Origin: an uncultured Clostridia bacterium
GTDB taxonomy: Bacteria > Bacillota > Clostridia > Christensenellales > Borkfalkiaceae
Direction: 5' to 3'
Length of the DNA: 64,000 nucleotides
NCBI GenBank assembly: GCA_934272745.1
Contig: CAKQSI010000004.1
Location: 21,422-85,421, forward strand
Of this stretch, positions 46,201 through 53,857 are shown piece by piece (position 1 is the stretch's first letter; the number at the start of each line of letters is the position of its first letter). The notes under the pieces are model-generated. The model saw nothing but the letters and a program-made list of their open reading frames with translations, searched no databases and was not told the DNA's origin. Position numbers and translations under genes: made by a program.

Positions 46201-49200
46201 TACCACGCAACTTTCCGTCATCAATCCCGACGCTGCGAAACACACCGTTTCGTTCTTCGACGGCGAAACCGAACTTACCGATCTGAAGATGGAAGAAATT
46301 CTCGAAAACAGCGAAATTTCTCTTCCCGCAGGACCTGCGAAAACCGGCTATGTGTTCCGCGGCTGGATGATCGGTGAGGATACCACTCTCCGTCAAGAAG
46401 GTTATACGTTCCCGGTTACCGGCGACACGACTGTTAAAGCTTCTTACGAAGAGATCGAGACCGATAACCGCTTCATCTTCGATGGCACGTTCGAAACCGT
46501 TGATCTGGTTGACGGCGGCTGGGCTTTCACTAACGCAGCGGTCGAAGCGAATCTCGGCAAAATTTGGGGCTATGTCAACGCACAAGCGTCGACCTTGGTC
46601 GATAAATCTTACTACGCCGACGGAACCAAAGCGCTCAGCCTCGGCATGAGTTCCGGCAACGTTCGTTTCTGGATGAACCTGCAGGCAGGAGTGACCTACA
46701 AAGTCAGTTTCTGGTATGCTTATACCGGAATGAAGGATATTGATTGGGGCAACGGAGATCTGTTCTTTAAGATCCGTAGCGCGTCTGACGTAACTCCCGC
46801 GCAGGAAAGCGACGATTACGACACTGTTATTCTTGCGAACGGAGACAAGGGCTGGACGAAGTTCGAAGTAGAATTTACGCCGAACGTCAGCGCTTACTAC
46901 GAATTGATCTTCTCTAACCGTTCCACTGCGAAAGAATTCTTGGTTGACGAATTCACCTGCTATGCGAAAGGGTACGAACCGACCGAAAACAAAGCCGATA
47001 AGTACTTCACCTACGACGAAGTTTCGAAGTTTACGGCAGAAAACAAAGCGGCTGTTCTTACCGACGGTTCTGCGATTTATGACGGCGCTTCCGCTACTCT
47101 TGACGGCGTTACGATTACCTACCTCGTCGACGACGCAGAAACTCCGGTTTCCGAAGTGAAAGTTTCCGCTGCGAAAACTTACAACCTGACCGTCATCTTC
47201 ACGAGCGGTACAAAGGAATATCGCAAGACCGCTACCTTTACCGTAAGCGATCCCGACGCGAAGAAACTTACCGTTAAGTTTGTGGACGGTGAAGCCGAAC
47301 TTACCGACCTTGCAATGACCGACATTCTTGCCGGTGCAAAAATCACTTTGCCTGCCGGTAAGGCAAAAGAAGGCTACGTCTTCCGCGGCTGGAAACTGAA
47401 CGACACCACTTATGCGGCAGGCGCCGAATTCGAAGTAAAGGAAGACGTTACGTTTGAAGCGGTTTACAAAGCTGTTCTGACTGATAACAGATTTATCTTC
47501 AATGGTTCTTTGTCTTCCGATATTCAGATTTTTGACAACGGCGGATCTTTCTCCTCTGCAGATGTCAGAAATAACAGCGGAAAGATTTGGGGCTATCAAG
47601 CAAACAATGCGAAACTCGTCGATAAGTCTTATTATGCAGACGGAACGATGGCGTTCAGCGCGACAAGTCTTCCTTCCAGTATGCGTTTCTGGATGGATCT
47701 GCAGGGCGGAGTAACCTACAAGCTCAGCTTCTGGTACACCTATACCAATGTTCACGGCGATCTCAGCAACGGCGATCAGCACATGAAGATCGTCAGCGCG
47801 AACGACGTGAAACCGTCGTTCGAATCCGAAAACTTCTTTAATAAAGTTCTTGCCGCAGGAGACAAGGGCTGGACGAAGTTTGAGATCGAATTCATCGCAA
47901 CTGCCGACGGCTGCTACGAATTTATTTATACCAACCGCTCGAGCTTTGACGAATTCCTGTTTGACGAATTCTCTTGCTATGCCAAAGGTTACGAACCGGA
48001 AGACAAGTCGACGAAGTTCCTGACCGCAGACGAAGCGAGCTCGATCGTTGCGAAAAACGCCAATGCCACTTTGGCTGATGGCGTTACCGAAGTTACCTAC
48101 AACGGTGCTTCCGCAGGCACTGGCATCACCATCCAGTACAAACTCGACGGTGCCGAAACGTTTGAAGATTCTTTCACCGCTTCCGAAGTTGGCGAATACA
48201 CGCTGATCGTTCGTTTCACCAACGCGAAGGGTGCGAAACTGGATAAGACCGTTACGTTCTCGGTTTACTCCGATAAGGTTCCTGCAACCGTTAACTTCTC
48301 CGCAAACGAAACGACGATCAAAACGATCGAAGACGTTTTCGTCGGCGATGAAATCGAAATGATCGGCCTGACCGAAGATCAGATTCCCGAAGGCTATCGT
48401 TTCGACGGTTGGAAGATCGGCGACGCGACTCTCGCCGTTGGCGCCAAATTCACTCTCGTTGACGCGAATACTACCGCAACCGCAATCCTGACCAAACTGG
48501 TTTACGGCGAACTGCTTGCCGATACTATTTATGATTCTTCTACCTGGACGGCTACTGGTTGGGGTGACCATGATTGGACGGCTAATGGAAATTCTGCACA
48601 ATTCAACTGGGCAGATGCTACCGGTGCACACCGCCACGCTGCCATTGGTGTCAATCTGCAGAAAGGCGTAACTTATGTTTTATCTGCGAAAGTGGAAGGA
48701 AATGTGAAAGTTGACAACGCCGGCGGTTGCTATCTTGCATATGCAATTACGAAAGATGGTACTAGCGGCAGCGGTTTCGTTAATCGGGTTTCTGACGAGG
48801 TTATGATTTGCCCGCAGGGTGAAGAACGCACTTATAATGGTGAAACTTTAAAGATTACCTATACCTGCGACGCTGACGGCGAATATAAACTTTCTTTCTG
48901 GGCATGGAGTATCAGCAACTCGACGTTTACAATCAGCGAACTTTCGCTGAAGGCTGTCAACCCCAACGCAATTGACGGCGGCGAACTGGTTACCAACGGA
49001 AAACTCGCCAACGGTTCCGGTTGGACGGTTCGTTACGACGATCTCGCATACTCCTTTGGCGAAGACGGTATCAGTTTCAGCAAAGGTGAAAAAGGCGGCA
49101 ACGGTTGGATCAGTCAGGGTCTGCAACTGAAGGCAGGCGTTACCTATACTGCAACCTACTATATTGCTGCACACGAAGCAGTGCTGAACGGCGGCAACGT

Positions 49201-50974
49201 AACCGGATTGCGTATCGGCGCTGACGAAGGCAACCTTTGGGCGAATTCCGAAGTGCTGCACCTTACTTTCCCGATGAATGCGGATACTAATACCACCTTT
49301 GGTTGGAAAAAGATGACGCAGAACTTCACCGTAGAAACTTCCGGTACTTACGGCATTGCAATGCAGTGCTTTGGTATCAGAAGCGGTGTTATCTACGTCA
49401 AGAACGTTTCCGTCCGTTACAACGGCGACTTGGTTGACGGCACGTTTGAAGATGCAAACTCGCTTTCCATCATCAGATCGAAATGGGAAGAAGCAAATCG
49501 TGCTTCCTTCACCTGTGACGAAACGATGTCTGCGACCAACGACGGTACCGGTTCTCTGAAAATTCAGGGACTTGCGACTTTGGATAAACTTGGTCGTACC
49601 GACGGTCTGACTACGTTCATAAACTTCGGTTTCAACGTGAAAGCCGGAAAAACCTACAAGGTCGGATTTGACTTCTGTGCAGACAACATGGCAAACAGCG
49701 GCGCGAATTGTTTCACCAAGGTGCTCAATTCTTCGCTGAATGCCGAGCATGCTACCAGCACTGTTACCTTCAAAGCGATTTACTGGGATTGCCTCTCCGG
49801 CAAAAACTGGGATCATACCGAAGGAACCTTTACCGCTACCGAAGACGCCGAATACGTTCTGTACTTCCAACTTTACGGTCTTGCCGGTACCATCTGGCTG
49901 GATAACGTTAAGGTTACCGAAGTAAACGAAAACGTGGAAAACATTCCTGCCGAAAAGCCCGCGGCTCCCGAAAAAGCCGCTTCGATGACCGAATTCAATG
50001 GCGAATACAAGGATGCGACCCACACGCTGGTTCTTGACGGCGCAGGAAAAGGTACTTACGACGGTAACGCAATCACTTATGCCGTGACTTCCGAAACCAC
50101 GATTTCGATTTCCGGTATCGGCGATGCAGCAATTGTCGCTACTTACAATGACGGCGCTTTGACGATGACCGTCGGTGAAGCCTCGATTACCGTCAGCAAA
50201 AACGTCAAGACTTATACCGTGAAGTTCATGGACGGCGAAACGGCTGTCGAAACGAAAGAAAACCTTAGCGAAAATGCTACGATCACGCTTCCCGACGCTT
50301 TGACGAAAGACGGTTACGTCTTCGCCGGTTGGGATCTGAACGGCACGGTTTACGAAGCGGGCGCGGAATTCACGGTTCCCGGTAACTGCAGTTTTACTGC
50401 AAAGTGGAACGAAGTTCTTCCCGAAACCGATCCGCTGAACGAAACGTTTGCAAGCGACGCTGCTTTGGCTACGGTTGAAACCGGTCATGCAGGCAACGCT
50501 ACGTACACTTTCGACGCCGATAACACCGCTACCGCTAATGATGGTACCGGTTCGCTGAAGATCGTCGGCGCCAGCCATTCCGATACGCTGAGCCGCGATG
50601 ATTATTTCGATCGGGCAGACGCGTACTTTGCCGTAACTCTGGAATCCGGCAAAACCTACACGCTTACGTTTGACTATCGCGCGGATAACCTGCAGCAAAT
50701 TGACGGTGCAAATCATTTTGTTAAGGTTTTAAAACCCAGCGAAGGCAAGGACGGGGAAGAAAAGGACGGTTATACGGATAACGCCACCTATCCCAGCAGT
50801 TACGGACTTCCCAAACTCGATTGGTCGAATCTGACTGCCGGTGATTGGAATCATTTTGATGGCTTCACCTTTACCGCAACCGAAAGCGGAACGCATTATA
50901 TCTACTTCCGTTTGTGGCAGTTGGCGGGCGAAGTTCGCCTCGACAATATCAAAGTTGTCGAAGTAAAAGCGTAA
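43226..50974 (+). CDS. Giant surface lipoprotein with carbohydrate-binding-like and InlB-type repeats
   Basis: GAGGT precedes tandem ATGs at 43226 and 43229. The 2582-residue protein has a lipoprotein signal (LSAAACAKK, Cys25) and a Thr/Pro/Ser linker to ~110, then MBG/Ig-like domains. About eight CBM4/9-like beta-sandwich modules begin at nt ~44400, 45490, 46465, 47485, 48505, 48970, 49430 and 50425; many contain LQAGVTYKLSFWY-type strands and xxWxDxxxxY ends. Interspersed are five InlB/Flg_new-type repeats (GYVFMGW, GYVFRGW twice, GYRFDGW, GYVFAGW). No catalytic motif was found. It is likely a surface glycan-capture scaffold. It has its own promoter and long leader, and is monocistronic by the strong terminator downstream. 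Confidence 0.85.
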   Translation: MMRKILSTAFVLMLTLALCLSAAACAKKPPVNPTPSTSVSVSTSPSTPTVEPSKTTQPSTPTVKPSPSMEPTQTPTTEPTTKPSTEPTVTPTTEPTVTPSPDDDHPDFDKMTKEEFKAWCQRHFTDKTVTYNGEHQTIAPDFPEELQDAWEYNEPDAEYKDADAYTIDILVQYGDLWCEVSAVLTIERAEVEWIGDATQTFEADGSVKYLEVSTSSGGAISGNDGMSSVGTKEFHLTVASTKNYNAGEKTFTMIITGLTDEQASPVFMINDEVYDAETHGGSEANPIDGFVGHNCTLPDGFKIMSNTAVDGYPQFAPSDITNSALVKVYSYASGDFITGTEAITVAELIENADEYKYTIGGRVRLDITATNDIYGGKAATVSIYVQVQNGEDVPKNNAMKDGSFATTDLSDLFGWNAQTWVKDGTISIDYDNSLHFDGTGALRIDATCGNGNMTRVMYLQAGYYYKLTFWYRATSDYKTGASPDTHVFLVDPQGLSYDKNGVPNDLKSAESDAHTKIKTLTQIPTEWTKAESQMVYVTEDGYYGIAIKTNGMVRGTVWFDEIEAYVIGEEPEEGDYWKWNDYSKITAKDFSVVSNGEYTYTTTTSEEGVTFTYLVAEGDAEFEGTPAAEAKINPNGGIFRGRVKVIAHKDSATPDYYRIINVTVIDETLPQIAVKYYAEDGETELTEIADLRRPGETFTIADEYKKDGYVFMGWQLLDNEGNPVKVCQWKTSFDLPEDTDQELGMRFVATYVPVKTGNMAPLGEFAGSDPTSGWGDSFVREYDGTVSYLADGTGSVKFSGSGSAQMKMPFSAQRGVTYVISFAAMSSNDFEVGGSFDSGNSIQSKSEGDLDGSAFNYSTGSLAGEKGWRTFAFEWTAPYDDDFFIFWKMHGVVKGGVWFDHFVVMEKNAYASYKTTWTTDMANTVTVPSGAVDGDSELGGYDFAATTTLEGATISYLVDGSEVEVNEVGVLAYGVHNVTVIFHAEGFEDYKVTTQLSVINPDAAKHTVSFFDGETELTDLKMEEILENSEISLPAGPAKTGYVFRGWMIGEDTTLRQEGYTFPVTGDTTVKASYEEIETDNRFIFDGTFETVDLVDGGWAFTNAAVEANLGKIWGYVNAQASTLVDKSYYADGTKALSLGMSSGNVRFWMNLQAGVTYKVSFWYAYTGMKDIDWGNGDLFFKIRSASDVTPAQESDDYDTVILANGDKGWTKFEVEFTPNVSAYYELIFSNRSTAKEFLVDEFTCYAKGYEPTENKADKYFTYDEVSKFTAENKAAVLTDGSAIYDGASATLDGVTITYLVDDAETPVSEVKVSAAKTYNLTVIFTSGTKEYRKTATFTVSDPDAKKLTVKFVDGEAELTDLAMTDILAGAKITLPAGKAKEGYVFRGWKLNDTTYAAGAEFEVKEDVTFEAVYKAVLTDNRFIFNGSLSSDIQIFDNGGSFSSADVRNNSGKIWGYQANNAKLVDKSYYADGTMAFSATSLPSSMRFWMDLQGGVTYKLSFWYTYTNVHGDLSNGDQHMKIVSANDVKPSFESENFFNKVLAAGDKGWTKFEIEFIATADGCYEFIYTNRSSFDEFLFDEFSCYAKGYEPEDKSTKFLTADEASSIVAKNANATLADGVTEVTYNGASAGTGITIQYKLDGAETFEDSFTASEVGEYTLIVRFTNAKGAKLDKTVTFSVYSDKVPATVNFSANETTIKTIEDVFVGDEIEMIGLTEDQIPEGYRFDGWKIGDATLAVGAKFTLVDANTTATAILTKLVYGELLADTIYDSSTWTATGWGDHDWTANGNSAQFNWADATGAHRHAAIGVNLQKGVTYVLSAKVEGNVKVDNAGGCYLAYAITKDGTSGSGFVNRVSDEVMICPQGEERTYNGETLKITYTCDADGEYKLSFWAWSISNSTFTISELSLKAVNPNAIDGGELVTNGKLANGSGWTVRYDDLAYSFGEDGISFSKGEKGGNGWISQGLQLKAGVTYTATYYIAAHEAVLNGGNVTGLRIGADEGNLWANSEVLHLTFPMNADTNTTFGWKKMTQNFTVETSGTYGIAMQCFGIRSGVIYVKNVSVRYNGDLVDGTFEDANSLSIIRSKWEEANRASFTCDETMSATNDGTGSLKIQGLATLDKLGRTDGLTTFINFGFNVKAGKTYKVGFDFCADNMANSGANCFTKVLNSSLNAEHATSTVTFKAIYWDCLSGKNWDHTEGTFTATEDAEYVLYFQLYGLAGTIWLDNVKVTEVNENVENIPAEKPAAPEKAASMTEFNGEYKDATHTLVLDGAGKGTYDGNAITYAVTSETTISISGIGDAAIVATYNDGALTMTVGEASITVSKNVKTYTVKFMDGETAVETKENLSENATITLPDALTKDGYVFAGWDLNGTVYEAGAEFTVPGNCSFTAKWNEVLPETDPLNETFASDAALATVETGHAGNATYTFDADNTATANDGTGSLKIVGASHSDTLSRDDYFDRADAYFAVTLESGKTYTLTFDYRADNLQQIDGANHFVKVLKPSEGKDGEEKDGYTDNATYPSSYGLPKLDWSNLTAGDWNHFDGFTFTATESGTHYIYFRLWQLAGEVRLDNIKVVEVKA
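46465..48504 (+). repeat. Tandem ~1-kb duplication inside the giant gene
   Basis: Two consecutive units (46465-47484 and 47485-48504) each encode a CBM-like module beginning DNRFIF, an Ig-like module and an InlB-type repeat. Shared blocks include KIWGY, DKSYYADGT, GDKGWTKFE and CYAKGYEP, and DNA identity is visible across them. This is an in-frame internal duplication. Confidence 0.8.
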
Positions 50975-51091
50975 TCAAAACCAAACAATCTCTCACCGAA
51001 AATGCTCGCATTTCCGGTGAGAAGGCGTTTCAATCAGGTTAAAGTTTCGTCTTTTTGATCGGAATTCGTATTCTGATTGAAATATGCAGGG

Positions 51092-51127
51092 CGCCCGCCC
51101 GCGGCTATGCCGCGGGCGGGCGTTTTT
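51092..51127 (+). terminator. Strong terminator of the giant lipoprotein gene
   Basis: A perfect 14-bp GC stem (51092-51105 with 51109-51122) closes a TAT loop and is followed by five Ts. Confidence 0.92.
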
Positions 51128-51225
51128 GTATAAAGAAACCACCGGTTAGCCCGGCGGTTCGGAGATAGGCTAATGTTGTATAAAGAAACCACCGGATAGT
51201 CCGGCGCTTCGGAGATAGGCGAATG
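51126..51225 (+). repeat. Tandem 50-bp hairpin repeat (copies B and C)
   Basis: Two head-to-tail units of exactly 50 bp (51126-51175, 51176-51225) differ at only four positions. Each begins TTGTATAAAGAAACCACCGG. Copy B folds as AACC-a-CCGG / CCGG-c-GGTT with an internal A-C mismatch; copy C has lost part of the outer stem. They begin inside the T tract of the terminator. Confidence 0.85.
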
Positions 51226-51476
51226 CCGATGAACGCCGAAAGATAAACTCCGATTTTCTTTATAAAAAATACCGATTAAAATTTTGCAGTCGGGCGTTAA
51301 AATATTTACAGTAAAAATTGCCGGTATTTTCGTGGAAGATTTGTCCGACATGCAATTAAACGTTTCATAAATAAAACACTGCAGTGCCTTGCCAAAGTAC
51401 GGAATTTCAAAGAAAAATACTTATAGAATACAGAAAAAATTTATAGAAAAAAAGTTAAAAAATTTTTTGCAGGTAC

Positions 51477-51505
51477 TTGTTTTATTTCAGATTATCTGCT
51501 ACAAT
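51477..51505 (+). promoter_or_regulatory. Promoter of the ABC transporter / glycoside hydrolase operon
   Basis: TTGTTT (51477-51482), a 17-nt spacer and TACAAT (51500-51505). The first gene starts ~380 nt downstream. Confidence 0.75.
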
Positions 51506-51889
51506 ATAGCAGAGAATGGAATAAAGGGTGTACTATGTCTTGTAGTCGCCTTTTTTCACGAAACGGACGTTTCGCATTCGTTTATTTCAGAATTGTTTTT
51601 GTACCGGATTTTTTCCGGTACTGTGATTTTTTCATTTCTACCTTTGTCGGGAAGTGGTCAAAAATTTCCGGCAAAGCCGACAAAAATTTTCACTGCGTGC
51701 AGCAGAGCGCGGGTCTGGAACCGCTCTTTGCGTCGATTTGCGTTTTCGTTGAACGCCAAAGGCAGCGACCTTTTTTATCGGAAATACCGGCAGAACCTCT
51801 GCCACCGTTCCGCTTTACGCGGACAACGCCCGCGTCTAAATCAGGCAGCCGAGGGCTTATATCGGCAACAATTTCATAGGAGGTAAATA
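51506..51889 (+). promoter_or_regulatory. Long 5' leader of the transporter operon with terminator-like hairpin
   Basis: The leader contains AAAGGGTGTACTATGTC at ~51524-51540, very like the element in the giant-gene leader. It also has a hairpin GTACCGG-attttttt-type loop-CCGGTAC (51601-51621) followed by TGTGATTTTTTC, which resembles an attenuator. A 114-codon frame beginning at 51535 has an SD-like sequence but no recognisable protein character, so I treat it as leader sequence. Confidence 0.45.
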
Positions 51890-52927
51890 ATGGACAGTCA
51901 AGAAACAATGACGGAACAAACCGCAGTCGTTTCCGATTTCGAGCAAACGGAAAACCAGCAGGGAATCGCAGAAGTCGCCGTGTACGTTCCGCCGTCCAGT
52001 GCACGACGTAAGTGGAATTACTTCATCCATAACTGGGAACTGTACGCAATGCTGCTTCCCGGTATGGCTTCGTTGATTATTTTCGCTTACGGTCCCATGT
52101 TCGGTCTTTATCTGGCGTTCATCAATTACGACGATCTGACGTATTCGATGTTCGACGCGAGCAAAAACGCGTTCGCCGGCTGGAGAAAGTTCCAGTATAT
52201 GTGGGCGTTCGGTCTTATGAAGTACGTTAAAAATACTTTGATTCTTTCTTCTCTCAAGTTGTTCGTGGGGTTCCCGATGCCGATCATTCTGGCAATCCTG
52301 ATCAACGAAGTCAACAACAAAGTATTCAAGAGTGTGTTCCAGACCATTTCGTACTTGCCGAACTTCATTTCCTGGGTCGTCGTAGCCGGTATCATTAAGA
52401 TCCTGCTCGAAACCGACTCCGGTCTTTTCAACAAAGTAGCGAGATTTTTCGGTGGAGAAGGAATAGCGTACTATTCCACGCCGGGGGTGTGGCGGCCGAT
52501 CCTGCTTATCTCTTCCATCTGGAAGGGCGTAGGGTATTCGAGTATCACCTACCTTGCGATTCTGACCTCGATCGACCCGCAGCTTTTCGAGGCGGCGATG
52601 ATCGACGGCGCGAACCGGTTCAAGCAGATCCTGCATATCACGATTCCGGGACTTGCGGGAATTATTTCCATCAACTTCATCATGAGCGTCGGCTCGGTCT
52701 TCGGCGACGACGTCGAACAGGCGATGACCATCGTCGGCGATAACGCGGCGGTTCGTGAAAAAACCGAACTTTTAGGTACGTATATTTACCGTAACGTCAT
52801 GGGCGGTGCGGTTTCCGAATATCCCGTCAGTTCGGCAATGGGTCTTTGCCAGAGTCTGTGTTCTCTGGTGCTGATTCTGACGACCAACTACGCCGCCAGC
52901 AAACTCGGCGCGCAGTCGGTGTGGTAA
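51890..52927 (+). CDS. ABC transporter permease, LplB/carbohydrate type
   Basis: TAGGAGG precedes the ATG. The 345-residue protein has a ~42-residue cytoplasmic N terminus, then about six membrane helices starting at ELYAMLLPGMASLIIFAYGP. The EAA loop that contacts the ATPase is EAAMIDGANRFKQILHITIP (residues ~235-254). It belongs to the LplB-like branch of carbohydrate-uptake permeases. It pairs with the next permease and the binding lipoprotein; no ATPase gene is present in the locus, so a shared MsmX-type ATPase encoded elsewhere is likely. Confidence 0.93.
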   Translation: MDSQETMTEQTAVVSDFEQTENQQGIAEVAVYVPPSSARRKWNYFIHNWELYAMLLPGMASLIIFAYGPMFGLYLAFINYDDLTYSMFDASKNAFAGWRKFQYMWAFGLMKYVKNTLILSSLKLFVGFPMPIILAILINEVNNKVFKSVFQTISYLPNFISWVVVAGIIKILLETDSGLFNKVARFFGGEGIAYYSTPGVWRPILLISSIWKGVGYSSITYLAILTSIDPQLFEAAMIDGANRFKQILHITIPGLAGIISINFIMSVGSVFGDDVEQAMTIVGDNAAVREKTELLGTYIYRNVMGGAVSEYPVSSAMGLCQSLCSLVLILTTNYAASKLGAQSVW

Positions 52928-52937
52928 GGAGGGGCAT

Positions 52938-53807
52938 ATGATAGCAGGTACTTCTACCGGTGAAAGAGTTTTTCACGTTATCAACTATATCTTCCTTACG
53001 CTGCTCGGTCTGTGTTTCGGCGTACCGTTCTACCTGATTGTAATCGCTTCGTTTACGGACGGCGACGCTTTTCTTGCAAACGGTTATTCGTTGTTCCCGA
53101 AAAAACTTTCGGTCGACGCATATAAAAAATTGTTCGCAGGCGGGCAGATCTGGCGTTCTTTTAAATCCTCGCTTATCATTACGATCGGAGGAACGCTTGC
53201 CAGCGTTCTCGGTACTTCGCTTGTCGCTTACTCGGTTTCCAAGCGCGACCTTGTCGGAAGATCGATTATTATGAACATCATCGTATTCGCGATGTTGTTC
53301 GGCGGCGGTATGATCCCCGGTTACGTCCTGATGATTCGTCTGGGACTGAAAAATACTTATTGGGCGTTTATTCTTCCCGGCATTTTGTCGATCTGGAATA
53401 TGATTCTGATCCGGAGTTATTTCTACACCATTTCTCCGGCAATCGAAGAAGCGGCAAAAATCGACGGCTGTCGTCATTTCCGCATCTATTCTACGATCTT
53501 TATGCCGTTGTCGCTGCCGATTCTTGCAACGGTAACTTTGTTTACCGCAATCGGCGCGTGGAACAACTGGATGGGTCCCCGTCTTTACATCGATACCAAG
53601 CATTACAACTCGATGATGCCTCTTTCCGCATGGTTGAAAGATATGTTGGAAGGAAGCCAGAATGAAATCGGTAAAGAGCCCGTCTTTAACAGTAAAGTCG
53701 GTGAAATGGCGACCATCGTCGTTACCATTACCCCGATTATGCTGGTTTATCCGATGTTGCAGAAATACTTTGTAAAAGGTATTATGGTCGGATCGGTCAA
53801 AGGTTGA
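52938..53807 (+). CDS. ABC transporter permease, LplC/YtcP (carbohydrate) type
   Basis: AAGGAGGGG ends the preceding gene and precedes the ATG by 6 nt. The 289-residue protein has about six membrane helices and the EAA loop EEAAKIDGCRHFRIYSTIFM near 180-199. It ends in KYFVKGIMVGSVKG, the typical terminus of LplC/YtcP permeases. It forms the heteromeric channel with the preceding permease. Confidence 0.93.
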   Translation: MIAGTSTGERVFHVINYIFLTLLGLCFGVPFYLIVIASFTDGDAFLANGYSLFPKKLSVDAYKKLFAGGQIWRSFKSSLIITIGGTLASVLGTSLVAYSVSKRDLVGRSIIMNIIVFAMLFGGGMIPGYVLMIRLGLKNTYWAFILPGILSIWNMILIRSYFYTISPAIEEAAKIDGCRHFRIYSTIFMPLSLPILATVTLFTAIGAWNNWMGPRLYIDTKHYNSMMPLSAWLKDMLEGSQNEIGKEPVFNSKVGEMATIVVTITPIMLVYPMLQKYFVKGIMVGSVKG

Positions 53808-53857
53808 TTCCGGGTGCGTTTTGCATTCGGCGAAACATAATAACAGGAGGAAATCCG

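Larger units (their letters stand above)
50975..51476. other. Intergenic stretch after the giant gene
   Basis: A first hairpin (50991-51004 with 51009-51022, one mismatch) has no T tract. The main terminator at 51092 and the 50-bp tandem repeat at 51126 follow. The remainder (51230-51476) is AT-rich with no gene. Confidence 0.6.

Noticed and set aside
44624..48637. 1337-codon open frame on the minus strand inside the giant gene
   Set aside because: It mirrors the + strand coding sequence, has no RBS or recognisable domain, and similar long antisense frames occur opposite other highly expressed-type genes here. It is a by-product of codon bias.
51535..51879. 114-codon frame in the transporter leader with SD-like AAAGGGTG
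   Set aside because: No family resemblance and composition unlike neighbours. It could at most be a leader peptide, so it is described as leader.
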